Shown here: piece by piece, positions 43,172 through 51,719 of the stretch
Layout of the letters: each line of letters begins with the position of its first letter
Numbering within the stretch: the stretch's first letter is position 1
Assembly: GCA_035495815.1 (NCBI GenBank)
Contig: DATJFH010000092.1
Span: 1-64,000, forward strand
DNA from: DATJFH01 sp035495815
GTDB taxonomy: Bacteria; Acidobacteriota; Terriglobia; Bryobacterales; Bryobacteraceae
Direction of reading: 5' to 3'
Length of the DNA: 64,000 nt
Translations under genes and position numbers: made by a program
Notes under the pieces: generated by a model
What the model saw: the letters and a program-made list of their open reading frames with translations, nothing else
The model's database searches: none
What the model was told of the DNA's origin: nothing

Positions 43172-44254
43172 CTAAGCGGCCTGCACGCCCTGCGCCTTCA
43201 TTTTCTCGGTCTGGTAGTGCTGGGTTAGGCCTTCGATGATCTGGTCGAGCCGGCCGTCCATGACGGCGTCGAGCTGGTGCAGCGTCAGTCCGATGCGGTG
43301 ATCGGTGACCCGGTTCTGCGGGAAATTGTAGGTGCGTATCTTCTCGCTGCGATCGCCGGAGCCGACCATGCTGCGCCGCTCGGCGCCGAGCGCGGCCTGC
43401 TGTTTCTCCAGCTCCAGCTCATACAGCCTCGACCGCAGCACACGCTCGGCCTTGGCGCGATTCTTGATCTGCGATTTCTCATCCTGGCAGGAGACTACCA
43501 GGCCGGTGGGCAGGTGCGTGATCCGTACCGCGGAGTATGTGGTATTCACGGATTGTCCGCCGGGACCGGAGGAGCAGAAGGTGTCGATGCGGATGTCCTT
43601 GGCTTCGAGCTTGACCTCGACTTCGTCCGCTTCCGGCAGGACGGCAACCGTAACCGCGGAAGTGTGCACGCGACCCTGCTGCTCGGTCGCCGGCACGCGC
43701 TGCACGCGATGCACCCCGCTCTCGTACTTCATCTTGCTGTAGACCTTCTCACCGTTGACCAGGGCGATGACTTCCTTCAACCCGCCTACCGCCGATTCGC
43801 TGACCGAAGTGACTTCAATCCGCCAGCGCTGCGATTCGGCGTACCGGTTATACATGCGGAAGATCTCCGCGGCGAACAGGGTGGCTTCATCGCCGCCGGT
43901 ACCGGCGCGGATTTCGAGCACGACGTTCTTCTCGTCGTTGGGATCCTTGGGCAGCAGCAGGATTCGCAACTCTTCTTCGATTTTCACCTTGACCGGCTCG
44001 AGGCGGGCGATCTCGTCGGCGGCCATCTGCTTCAGGTCGGGATCAGACTCCATGAGCATGGGACGGGCTTGCTCGAGGTCGCCCTCGACGCGCTTCCATT
44101 CCCGATACTTGGCAACCAGCTCGAAGAGATCGCTGTGATTCTTGGCCGCCTTGCGGTAGCGATCGCCGTCGCTGATGATCTCCGGGTCCGCAAGCTGGCT
44201 CGAAAGCTCCTCGAAACGCACTTCGATCTGTTCGAGCTGTTTCGCGAATTGCAT
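43172..44254 (-). CDS. prfA: Peptide chain release factor 1
   Basis: Terminates translation at UAA and UAG. The 360 residues match RF1. The codon-recognition tripeptide is Pro-Ala-Thr at 188-190, which distinguishes RF1 from RF2 (Ser-Pro-Phe). The peptidyl-tRNA hydrolysis motif GGQ is at 232-234. It sits between the DUF1385 gene (6 bp upstream) and prmC (11 bp downstream). Confidence 0.97.
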   Translation of the reverse strand: MQFAKQLEQIEVRFEELSSQLADPEIISDGDRYRKAAKNHSDLFELVAKYREWKRVEGDLEQARPMLMESDPDLKQMAADEIARLEPVKVKIEEELRILLLPKDPNDEKNVVLEIRAGTGGDEATLFAAEIFRMYNRYAESQRWRIEVTSVSESAVGGLKEVIALVNGEKVYSKMKYESGVHRVQRVPATEQQGRVHTSAVTVAVLPEADEVEVKLEAKDIRIDTFCSSGPGGQSVNTTYSAVRITHLPTGLVVSCQDEKSQIKNRAKAERVLRSRLYELELEKQQAALGAERRSMVGSGDRSEKIRTYNFPQNRVTDHRIGLTLHQLDAVMDGRLDQIIEGLTQHYQTEKMKAQGVQAA

Positions 44255-44260
44255 GGTGAA

Positions 44261-45241
44261 TTAGGCGATGATGAGCTCGCCGCCCTGCTTGGCTTCGAGC
44301 CACATCGCGCGGTCCAAAGCGCAGATGGCTACGGTCGCCTGGGCGTCGCTCGGCGGCTGGGTGGTGATGCGCTGGAGCCACAATCCGGGAGCGGTCAAGG
44401 TGGAAAGAAACGAGCCCCGCCGTTTTGCCGCGAAGCGAATCAGCTCGTAGCTGATGCCGGCGATAACCGGAAGCAGCGCCACCCGGGACAGCAGCCTGAG
44501 AGCGAAGCTGTCGAACGGAATCAGCGTGTAGACCACCATGGAAACCAGCATCACAACCAGCAGGAAGCTGGTACCGCAGCGCGGGTGATAAGTGGTGAAA
44601 GCCTGCGCGTTCTCGACGTTGACGGGCGCGCCGGATTCATAATTGAACACTACCTTGTGCTCCGCTCCGTGGTATTCGAACACCCGCCGGATGTCTTTCC
44701 AGCGTGAAATCAGCAGCAGGAATCCGACGAAGATCAGCATGCGGATCACGCCGTCGGCGGCGTTGAACGCAATGCGTCCCTGCAGCGCCGGGTACCACTT
44801 TCCGAGCGCCGTCACCGCGTAGAGCGGAACCAGTTTGTAGAGGAAAACAAAGAATGCGAACGAAAAGACCAGGTTCAACGTGAGCATCCAGGACGATACT
44901 TCCACCGGCTGCGCTTTGGAGGATTCCTCCTCGCTCAACGCCGCGTTCGAAGAAAATCGCAATGCCTTGATCCCCAGTGACATGGCCTGGCCCAGCGTGC
45001 CCAGGCCGCGCATTACCGGATACTTGAACAGCGGGTACTTCTCCGACATGCGGGCGACAGGCATCTCTTCCGTCACGATCTCGCCATTGGGTTTGCGTAC
45101 CGCGACACAATAGCTATGCGGCGCGCGCATCATGACACCTTCGATAACAGCTTGCCCGCCGACCAGCGTCTCTTCGCCGCTTTCGAGCACGGGCATCAAC
45201 TGAATGTGCGCCGCAAGACGCAGGAACCCACTGAATGTCAC
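44261..45241 (-). CDS. DUF1385 (YqhQ-like) multi-pass membrane protein
   Basis: Membrane protein of unknown role, often encoded next to prfA-prmC. Of 326 residues, the signature GGQAVIEGVMMRAP lies near 28-41. Hydrophobic segments lie at about 117-140, 163-180 and 220-245, and VFEYHGAEHKVVFNYE is a second conserved block. I keep GTG at 45241 because AGGAG lies 9 bases upstream. An internal ATG at 45196 has no ribosome site. Confidence 0.88.
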   Translation of the reverse strand: MTFSGFLRLAAHIQLMPVLESGEETLVGGQAVIEGVMMRAPHSYCVAVRKPNGEIVTEEMPVARMSEKYPLFKYPVMRGLGTLGQAMSLGIKALRFSSNAALSEEESSKAQPVEVSSWMLTLNLVFSFAFFVFLYKLVPLYAVTALGKWYPALQGRIAFNAADGVIRMLIFVGFLLLISRWKDIRRVFEYHGAEHKVVFNYESGAPVNVENAQAFTTYHPRCGTSFLLVVMLVSMVVYTLIPFDSFALRLLSRVALLPVIAGISYELIRFAAKRRGSFLSTLTAPGLWLQRITTQPPSDAQATVAICALDRAMWLEAKQGGELIIA

Positions 45242-45337
45242 GAGACAATACTCCTGATTACAAGATACGACTATTCCAGAATAGCATACCCGAGGCGCCG
45301 CTCCGGAGCCCTGAAGCGGACTGCCGCCCGCAGCATG

Positions 45338-46192
45338 CTACCAGTATTTGAGGATGAGAGCCTTGGTTTGCCGGACACCTTCCACCGGGTCGCCCTTGCC
45401 TTCGTACTCGATCGAGATGGGACCCCGGTAGTGATTCTTCTTCAGCATTCCCAGAACGCGCGGGAAGTCGTATTCGGCGGCCTCGCCTTTTTCATCGAAA
45501 ACATTCACTTTTACATGGGTGACGAAAGCGTAGGGCGCGACCTTGGCCACTTCTTCGTAGCGCACTTCCGGCGGGAAGTTGCCAAAATCCACCAGTGCGC
45601 CGACCCACTTGGGATCGGTCGCCTGGATGATTTTTACGATATTCTCCGCCGTCTTGGAAACCCCGCCGTGATTTTCCATCGAAATGCGGATTTTGAGCTC
45701 CTTGGCCAGCGGAACCAGCTCTTCGTTGAAGATCCTGATAATACGATCGACTCCGGCCGTGTTGTCGGCATTCTCGGCGCCGGTGGAGCCGACGTTGATC
45801 CGAACCACGGGAGCGCCAAGCCGGGCGGCGGCGCGCATTTTGCGCTTGTCGGCTTCGATCTGCGCCCGGCGCTTTCCTTCGTCTGCCACGGCCAGGTTGC
45901 CTTCGATCACGTAGCAGGTGACCACCCGTCCGGCCTTCCTGACAGCTGCTTTGACTTCGTCGATAAAAGCGTCATCGACGGTCTTGAAGAACATGTCGTT
46001 GTAGGAAATGCCCGGAATACCCTGCTGTTTATAGAATTCCGGGACGGTAAGCATATCCAGCTTTCCGGCGCGAATCAGGTCGCGGTAGCTGTAGGTCTCC
46101 GAAGCCAGGATATTTCCGCCCCTCAACACCGGATCCTGCGCGGCGGCCTGCCAGCTCAGCGCCAGGAGAAGGCAAATCTGCTTTCGACGCAT
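45338..46192 (-). CDS. Exported sugar phosphate isomerase/epimerase-like TIM barrel
   Basis: Xylose-isomerase-like TIM-barrel protein with an N-terminal signal peptide (MRRKQICLLLALSWQAAAQ), so it acts outside the cytoplasm. This is unusual for the fold but common in Solibacter and planctomycetes. Of 284 residues, likely metal ligands are Glu in ISMENHGG, Asp in ALVDFGNF, His in VTHVKVNV and Glu in ISIEYEG. It is the third gene of an operon, 14 bp after the nitrilase-like gene. Substrate unknown. Confidence 0.8.
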   Translation of the reverse strand: MRRKQICLLLALSWQAAAQDPVLRGGNILASETYSYRDLIRAGKLDMLTVPEFYKQQGIPGISYNDMFFKTVDDAFIDEVKAAVRKAGRVVTCYVIEGNLAVADEGKRRAQIEADKRKMRAAARLGAPVVRINVGSTGAENADNTAGVDRIIRIFNEELVPLAKELKIRISMENHGGVSKTAENIVKIIQATDPKWVGALVDFGNFPPEVRYEEVAKVAPYAFVTHVKVNVFDEKGEAAEYDFPRVLGMLKKNHYRGPISIEYEGKGDPVEGVRQTKALILKYW

Positions 46193-46206
46193 GAGAGTGA
46201 TCGAGG

Positions 46207-47049
46207 CTATCTGGACGGCGCGTTGAGAATTTCCCGGTACAGATCCGGACGCCGTTCCCGAATCGCTCCGTGGCCGACGCGCCCGTCGATCTCGATGCGC
46301 GCCGTCACCACCTGGTCCGACTCGCCGCCGCTGTCCTTGGCGATCACCGTGCCCCTGGGATCGATGAACAACACCCGCTTCGGATGCACGAACGCGACGA
46401 ATACGCTGTTCTCGTAGGCGCGCGTCCGCATCATCGCGTCGTTCATTTCGCTATAGCCGCCCCAGGCGGGTACCAGGATCATCTGGGCGCCCTTGATGGC
46501 GAGAATCCGCGCAGTCTCGGGAAGTTGGCGATCGTAACAGATCAAGGCGCCGAGCCGTCCCAGCGCCGTCTCGGCTACCGGAAAATCCGTCCCCTTGGAG
46601 TTGTACGGCTCGTCGTTCGCGGTATGGGCTTTCGAGTAGTGCAGCGCGACGTCGCCCTTGGGGGAAAATACCACGGCGGTGTTGAACATCTTACCGCCCC
46701 GCATTTCCGCGAACCCCACCAGAAGATGAATATTCAGCTCACGCGCCAGCGCCCGGACGCGGTTCATGAGCGGTCCATCGATGCCCTCGCCCACGGACCG
46801 GTAGCGCTCCTCGGTCACACCCGGATTGGCCTTGTCATTGGCGACGTAGCCTTCGAGAAAGCCCTCCGGCGTGATCACCAGCTTGGCCCCGCGCGCGCTG
46901 GCCTGGCGGGCGAACGTGGACAGCTTGGCGAAATTCGCCTCCTTGTCCCATCGCTCCGGTGTGACCCGCAGCCCGGCCACGGTGAAAGCGTTCGGCGCCG
47001 CCTGCAGGCCCACCGCGCCAAGAATCAGAACCGCCCATCGAACGTACAT
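46207..47049 (-). CDS. Exported nitrilase-superfamily carbon-nitrogen hydrolase
   Basis: Hydrolyses a carbon-nitrogen bond (amide or nitrile); substrate unknown. The start ATG at 47049 has AGGAGG 6 bases upstream, and the N-terminus (MYVRWAVLILGAVGLQAAP) is a signal peptide. Of 280 residues, the catalytic triad is visible as Glu in TPEGFLEGY, Lys in HYSKAHT and Cys in LICYDRQLPE. It sits 10 bp after the DUF1501 gene and 14 bp before the isomerase-like gene. Confidence 0.85.
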   Translation of the reverse strand: MYVRWAVLILGAVGLQAAPNAFTVAGLRVTPERWDKEANFAKLSTFARQASARGAKLVITPEGFLEGYVANDKANPGVTEERYRSVGEGIDGPLMNRVRALARELNIHLLVGFAEMRGGKMFNTAVVFSPKGDVALHYSKAHTANDEPYNSKGTDFPVAETALGRLGALICYDRQLPETARILAIKGAQMILVPAWGGYSEMNDAMMRTRAYENSVFVAFVHPKRVLFIDPRGTVIAKDSGGESDQVVTARIEIDGRVGHGAIRERRPDLYREILNAPSR

Positions 47050-47059
47050 GAACACCTCC

Positions 47060-48523
47060 TCATGCGAGCATCTTTTCGACCACATTACCATGCACATCCG
47101 TCAGCCGGAAGCGGCGGCCCTGGAATTGATATGTCAGCCGCTTATGATCCACTCCCAGGCAGTGCAGCAGGGTCGCCTGCAGATCGTGCACGTGGACCGG
47201 GTCGGAAACCACGTTATAGCAGTAATCGTCGGTCTCGCCGATGCTGACGCCGTGCTTGATCCCTCCGCCGGCGGCCCACATCGTAAAGCACCGCGGATGG
47301 TGATCCCGCCCGTAATTCGTCTGCGTGAGCGCGCCCTGGCAGTACACGGTCCGCCCGAACTCCCCGCCCCACACGATGAGCGTGTCGTCGAGCAGGCCCC
47401 GCTGCTTCAAATCGATCACCAGCGCAGCCGAGGGCTGGTCCACCGCCTGGCACTGCAGGGCCAGGTCCCGCGGCAGGTCGTTATGCTGATCCCAGCCCCG
47501 CTTGTAGAGCTGCACGAAACGAACGCCGCGCTCCACCAGCCGCCGCGCCAGCAGGCAATTGGCGGCGTAGCTCCCGCGCTTCCGCGCGTCCGGACCGTAC
47601 AGCGCGAAGGTGCTCTCCGGCTCGTCCCCCAAATCCATCAGCGACGGAACCGAGGTCTGCATGCGGTACGCCATCTCGTACTGCTTGATGCGCGTCTCGA
47701 TCTCCGGATCGCCGTAAACGTCGGCCTGCATCTGGTTGAGCTTGGCCAGACCGTCCAGCATGCGGCGCCGCGTATCCTTGCCGATCCCCGGCGGATCGAA
47801 AAGATACAGCACCGGGTCGCCGCCCGACCGGAACATCACGCCCTGGTGGCTCGACGGGAGAAAGCCGCTGCCCCACAACCGCGAAAACAGCGGCTGATCG
47901 ATATTCAATCCGCTCGATTGGGAAATGAGCACGACGAAAGCCGGCAGGTCCTGATTCTCGCTGCCCAGCCCGTAGCTGACCCACGCGCCCATGCTCGGCC
48001 GCCCCGGCTGCTGGCTGCCGCTCTGGATGAACGTGATGGCCGGATCGTGATTGATGGCATCCGTGTTCATCGTCTTCACGATGGCGATGTCGTCGACGAT
48101 CTTCGCCGTATGCGGCAACAGCTCGCTCAGCCACGTTCCGGTTTTTCCGTGCCGGCTGAATTTGAAAGTCGGGCTGGCCACGGGAAACGAGCTCTGACCG
48201 GACGTCATGCCCGTAATGCGCTGGCCGCGCCGGATCGAGTCCGGCAGCTCCGTGCCCTGCAGCTTGCCCATGTTTGGTTTGTAGTCGAACAGGTCCATTT
48301 GAGAGGGCCCGCCCGACTGGTGCAGGAAAATCACGCGCTTTGCTTTCGGAGCAAAATGAGGCAGATCGGCGAGCCCGCCGGTCTTCGGATCGATAGCCGC
48401 AGTCGCGCCGAAACCGTCGGACGTCAGCAGCGAGCCGAGCGCGGCGGCTCCGATCCCGGCGCTGGTGAACCCGAAAAAGTGCCGGCGCGTCATCGCCAGC
48501 CCAAGCTCATGCGGCAGTTTCAT
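47060..48523 (-). CDS. DUF1501 family exported protein (second copy)
   Basis: Second DUF1501 protein, only distantly similar to the one at 29325. Of 487 residues, the Tat-like signal is TRRHFFGFTSAGIGAAALG (about 12-30). FLHQSGGPSQMDLFDYKP and WGGEFGRTVYCQGA are the family blocks. DUF1501 genes usually lie next to a DUF1549/DUF1553 gene, but here the neighbours are a nitrilase and an isomerase, and the usual partner is not adjacent. Confidence 0.88.
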   Translation of the reverse strand: MKLPHELGLAMTRRHFFGFTSAGIGAAALGSLLTSDGFGATAAIDPKTGGLADLPHFAPKAKRVIFLHQSGGPSQMDLFDYKPNMGKLQGTELPDSIRRGQRITGMTSGQSSFPVASPTFKFSRHGKTGTWLSELLPHTAKIVDDIAIVKTMNTDAINHDPAITFIQSGSQQPGRPSMGAWVSYGLGSENQDLPAFVVLISQSSGLNIDQPLFSRLWGSGFLPSSHQGVMFRSGGDPVLYLFDPPGIGKDTRRRMLDGLAKLNQMQADVYGDPEIETRIKQYEMAYRMQTSVPSLMDLGDEPESTFALYGPDARKRGSYAANCLLARRLVERGVRFVQLYKRGWDQHNDLPRDLALQCQAVDQPSAALVIDLKQRGLLDDTLIVWGGEFGRTVYCQGALTQTNYGRDHHPRCFTMWAAGGGIKHGVSIGETDDYCYNVVSDPVHVHDLQATLLHCLGVDHKRLTYQFQGRRFRLTDVHGNVVEKMLA

Positions 48524-48621
48524 CGCCCTACTATTCTATCCCCGGAAACGGAATATCCCTAAAGGACGGTAATTGGTACTTCTATCTCATAGCAATGAAA
48601 ACCGGTTAGACGACAGACCTA

Positions 48622-48650
48622 TTGGTTGCCGGGAAGCTTCTCTCTACACT
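48622..48650 (+). promoter_or_regulatory. Possible promoter giving a leaderless mRNA
   Basis: TTGGTT (48622-48627) and TACACT (48645-48650) are 17 bases apart. Transcription would begin at about the ATG at 48657, and no ribosome site precedes that ATG. The match is moderate (4/6 and 4/6). Confidence 0.35.
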
Positions 48651-48656
48651 TGAACT

Positions 48657-49298
48657 ATGCCGAGCAAGTTGGTTCTGACAGCCTTTATTCTGGCAACCCA
48701 TGCCCTTCCAGCCGCCACCATCCAGTTCGGCAGCGATCTGGTGAATGAGATCAACGATCGAACGGGCGGCAACGTATTCATCGGACCACTGCCGTCCTGG
48801 GCCACGCCTCCGCCGGGCGCGGGCTGGATATCGTATGCCAATACTGGCGGCGGGCCGGACACGGTTTTCGCTCCGCACGGAAATCCCTGGACGATGTTCA
48901 CGGAAAATTTCTTTGTTCCGTATTCCGGCCTTTCCGGCGCCGTTCGCATCTGGGCGGACGATCAGGTCTGGGCGGCGCTGGACGGAACGAAGGTGCTGAG
49001 CCCGACCAATCTGGCGCAGGCCGGATCTTGCGCGGGGTCATCCGCCAACTGTCCGGCGGGTGAATTCGTGGACGTTTTCCTGAACGGGCTAAGCCAGGGG
49101 AATCATACGCTGGCGATTTCGCTGCATCATGCGGGCAGAAGCGAATTCGGGCTTCTCTACAACGGCTCAATCGAATCGGCCGGCGCCGCTCCGATTCTGG
49201 CCGAAGCGCCGGAGCCGGCAACGCTGCTGTTGTTGGGAGGTGGATTGATCCTGGTAGGTAGTCTGGCCGGCCGGCGGAAGCGCCGCTCCGGCTCGTGA
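48657..49298 (+). CDS. PEP-CTERM sorting-domain exported protein
   Basis: Secreted protein handled by an exosortase and typically linked to exopolysaccharide. Of 213 residues, 1-19 form a signal peptide ending ALPAA. The C-terminus has the full tripartite sorting signal: PEPATLLLLGGGLILVGSL and then Arg-Arg-Lys-Arg-Arg. The mature part has a possible disulphide-bonded loop (CAGSSANC) and a Trp-rich beta pattern. No exosortase gene is in the window. Confidence 0.85.
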   Translation: MPSKLVLTAFILATHALPAATIQFGSDLVNEINDRTGGNVFIGPLPSWATPPPGAGWISYANTGGGPDTVFAPHGNPWTMFTENFFVPYSGLSGAVRIWADDQVWAALDGTKVLSPTNLAQAGSCAGSSANCPAGEFVDVFLNGLSQGNHTLAISLHHAGRSEFGLLYNGSIESAGAAPILAEAPEPATLLLLGGGLILVGSLAGRRKRRSGS

Positions 49299-49305
49299 CC
49301 GGCCG

Positions 49306-49653
49306 TCAGACCGTCATCTTGAATCCGATCGCGGCTTCCACTTCCTCGATCGGAATCATCTCGATGGCGTCCCACGGGCAGCCGTCCAGGAAGGCGCCGT
49401 CGGGACCTTTGCTCACGCACTTCTTGCAGCCGATACAGAGCGTCGGATCGACTTCGATGTGCCCGAAGGGGGGATGCTCTTCGTCCGGGACCCAGTACAT
49501 GCAGTCGGCCACCGGGCAGTAAGGCACGCAGGCGGGCGACCCGGCGCAGCCGGTGCAGCACTCGGTGATCACCGCAAGCTCCTTGGGCTTCTTTTTGCGC
49601 GGCGTTGTAATGCCTTCCGACTTGGGCTCGCTCTTGATCACCGTGGCGGTCAT
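49306..49653 (-). CDS. Two-cluster 4Fe-4S ferredoxin
   Basis: Small electron carrier. Of 115 residues, about 1-28 are a charged extension. The first cysteine set is C33-x2-C36-x5-C42-x3-C46-Pro and the second is C73-x2-C76-x2-C79-x12-C92-Pro. This is an 8-Cys bacterial ferredoxin with enlarged spacing before the last Cys of each set. C32 and C51 are extra. It is the last gene of the meaB-mce/mtnP/glycosyltransferase run, 7 bp after the glycosyltransferase. Confidence 0.85.
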   Translation of the reverse strand: MTATVIKSEPKSEGITTPRKKKPKELAVITECCTGCAGSPACVPYCPVADCMYWVPDEEHPPFGHIEVDPTLCIGCKKCVSKGPDGAFLDGCPWDAIEMIPIEEVEAAIGFKMTV

Positions 49654-49660
49654 GCTCGAA

Positions 49661-50878
49661 TTATGCCATATTGGGCGGCAGATTCGCCAAACGGCCGACG
49701 GCTTCGAGCGTCCGCGCCAGGGTGGCGTCCGGATCGGGGTCGTCCACGCGCACCACTTCGATCGGCGCCGGGCCCGTGGGACGCCACCGCGCCAGCATGC
49801 GCCCGGATGCGAAGCCGGCGAACACCGTCACCATTGGAACTCCGCAGGCCGCGGCGACGTGCTGCCCAGCCGAATCGTATCCGATGTACATACGGGCTTG
49901 GGCAATCCGTGCGGCAAACGGCGCGAAGGCGCCATTCCAGCACTCCACCCGGTCCGCCGGCAGCCCGGCGATGGCGTCGTTGACCCGGGCCTCTTCTTCT
50001 CCACCCGCGCCTTTGTCGATCAGGATGCGCGCGCCCCGGTCGACCAGCGCCCGTAACAGCCCGCGTTCGAATCCACCCCCGATGCGCTTGGCAGGATTCC
50101 CGCCTACCCCCAGGCTGACGCAAACCGCGGGAACGGCAGCCACAGGCGCCGGCGCGATGTAGGCGCGGCCGCGCTGCCCGAAGGTTTCCCCCGTCCAGCG
50201 TTGCGTCAAGGCTCCCAGCGGCTCATCCCCGTCGCCGCCATAGCCGCGGCTCTCGAAGAAGTAATAGTCCTCTTCCTCGCACACCGGCGCCAGACCGAGC
50301 TGCGTCAGGCGCGAATCGGGGTCGACGACGATGCTCCCCGGTTCGGCCACCGCGCGCCGCAACCGGCGCCACGCTTCGAGCCTGTCCCGAATCGGGCCGC
50401 CTCTCGGATAGGGCGCTGCCAAATGGCCGATCCGTGAGTCGGCTTCGAACAGCTCCCAGGCCTTCCGGCTGCCGGCCAGGAGGATCTGCGACTCCGGGAA
50501 GCGCTGTTTGACAGCGTCCAGAACAACGCTGGTGATGGCCACGTCCGCCCCTAGCGTCACCCGCGATAACACGTATATTTTTCGGGGCTCGGCGCCCGTG
50601 AATTTCCGCGGCCGGCGGATCCGCCGGTAGCGCGCCAGCAGCTCCCCGGCGGTCAGCTCGGGTTCGAGCGCCGCCAGGGCTTCGGAGAACAGCTCCGCGT
50701 AAGCGTCGCACAGCGCCGGCTCGAAGCGGTCCGCCAGCCCTTCGGCCACCACGCCGAACAACGCGCCGCCGCATTTCTCTTCGAGCAGAAGTTCCAATAG
50801 TCCGCCCGGCCGCGGCTCGCCGCGCAGGCAGCAGCCGAGGAGCGTGCGCGCTGCTTCCTCACACCAGATATTTGCCAA
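49661..50878 (-). CDS. Glycosyltransferase family 9-like (heptosyltransferase-type) protein
   Basis: Probable GT-B glycosyltransferase related to ADP-heptose transferases. Of 405 residues, the N-terminal half has a Rossmann-like start (RKIYVLSRVTLGADVAITSV, then LAGSRKAWELF). The C-terminal half has VSLGVGGNPAKRI and the nucleotide-sugar-binding region with YIGYDSAGQHVAAACGVPMV and TVFAGFASGRM, typical of GT9. Its start overlaps the end of mtnP by 20 bp. The acceptor is unknown. Confidence 0.75.
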   Translation of the reverse strand: MANIWCEEAARTLLGCCLRGEPRPGGLLELLLEEKCGGALFGVVAEGLADRFEPALCDAYAELFSEALAALEPELTAGELLARYRRIRRPRKFTGAEPRKIYVLSRVTLGADVAITSVVLDAVKQRFPESQILLAGSRKAWELFEADSRIGHLAAPYPRGGPIRDRLEAWRRLRRAVAEPGSIVVDPDSRLTQLGLAPVCEEEDYYFFESRGYGGDGDEPLGALTQRWTGETFGQRGRAYIAPAPVAAVPAVCVSLGVGGNPAKRIGGGFERGLLRALVDRGARILIDKGAGGEEEARVNDAIAGLPADRVECWNGAFAPFAARIAQARMYIGYDSAGQHVAAACGVPMVTVFAGFASGRMLARWRPTGPAPIEVVRVDDPDPDATLARTLEAVGRLANLPPNMA

Positions 50879-51719
50879 TCAGCAGGTCCAGCTTCTTTCG
50901 AGTGGATTCGGGAATGGCCTTGCGGTCCGTAATCAGCGCGTGAGCCAGCGCCGACCCGCACTTGCAGGTCCGCTCCCCGGGCATGCGGGCCACCGCCTCA
51001 GCCACCACTCTGGCGGCGTTTTCGGCGTTCTTCGTCAGGTTGCCGATGATATCGTTCACCGTCACCGCGTCGTGCTCCGGATGCCAGCAGTCGTAATCGG
51101 TCACCATGGCGATGGTGACGTAACAGATCTCCGCCTCGCGGGCCAGCTTGGCCTCCTGCAGGTTCGTCATCCCGATCACGTCCATGCCCCAGCTGCGATA
51201 GATGTTCGATTCCGCCTTGGTCGAGAACGCCGGACCCTCCATGCACAGGTACGTCCCGCCTTTCACTACCGGCACGCCGGCCTCGTTGCAGCTCTCACGA
51301 GCCACTTCCGCCACCTGCGGGCACACCGGGTCGGCGAAGCTGATGTGGGCCACCAGCCCGTCGCCGAAGAAGGTCGAGTTCCGTCCGCGCGTGCGGTCGA
51401 AGAACTGGTCGGGAATCACGAAATCGAGCGGGTGGTGCTCCTCCTTGAGCGATCCCACCGCGCTCAGCGAGACGATGCGCTCCACGCCCAGCGTCTTCAT
51501 CCCCCAGATATTCGCCCGGAAGTTCAGCTCCGATGGCGAGATGCGGTGACCGCGCCCGTGCCGGGACAGAAACGCGACCTCCCTGCCGGCGAGCGAGCCC
51601 ACCACGAACTTCTCCGACGGGCTTCCCCATGGCGTGTCGATGGCAATCTCCTGGTGCGCCTCGAAACCGGGCATGGCGTACAGGCCGCTGCCCCCGATAA
51701 TTCCAATCGTCGCTTTCAA
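50859..51719 (-). CDS. mtnP: S-methyl-5'-thioadenosine phosphorylase
   Basis: Cleaves methylthioadenosine to adenine and methylthioribose-1-phosphate, the first step of methionine salvage. Of 286 residues, GGSGLY at 9-14 is the phosphate-binding loop, SRHGRGH and NFRANIW are family blocks, and the substrate-binding stretch is MEGPAFSTKAES with GMTNLQEAKLAREAE. A C-terminal CKC motif resembles the CxC of thermostable MTAP enzymes. The start overlaps the meaB-mce stop by four bases. Confidence 0.93.
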   Translation of the reverse strand: MKATIGIIGGSGLYAMPGFEAHQEIAIDTPWGSPSEKFVVGSLAGREVAFLSRHGRGHRISPSELNFRANIWGMKTLGVERIVSLSAVGSLKEEHHPLDFVIPDQFFDRTRGRNSTFFGDGLVAHISFADPVCPQVAEVARESCNEAGVPVVKGGTYLCMEGPAFSTKAESNIYRSWGMDVIGMTNLQEAKLAREAEICYVTIAMVTDYDCWHPEHDAVTVNDIIGNLTKNAENAARVVAEAVARMPGERTCKCGSALAHALITDRKAIPESTRKKLDLLIGKYLV

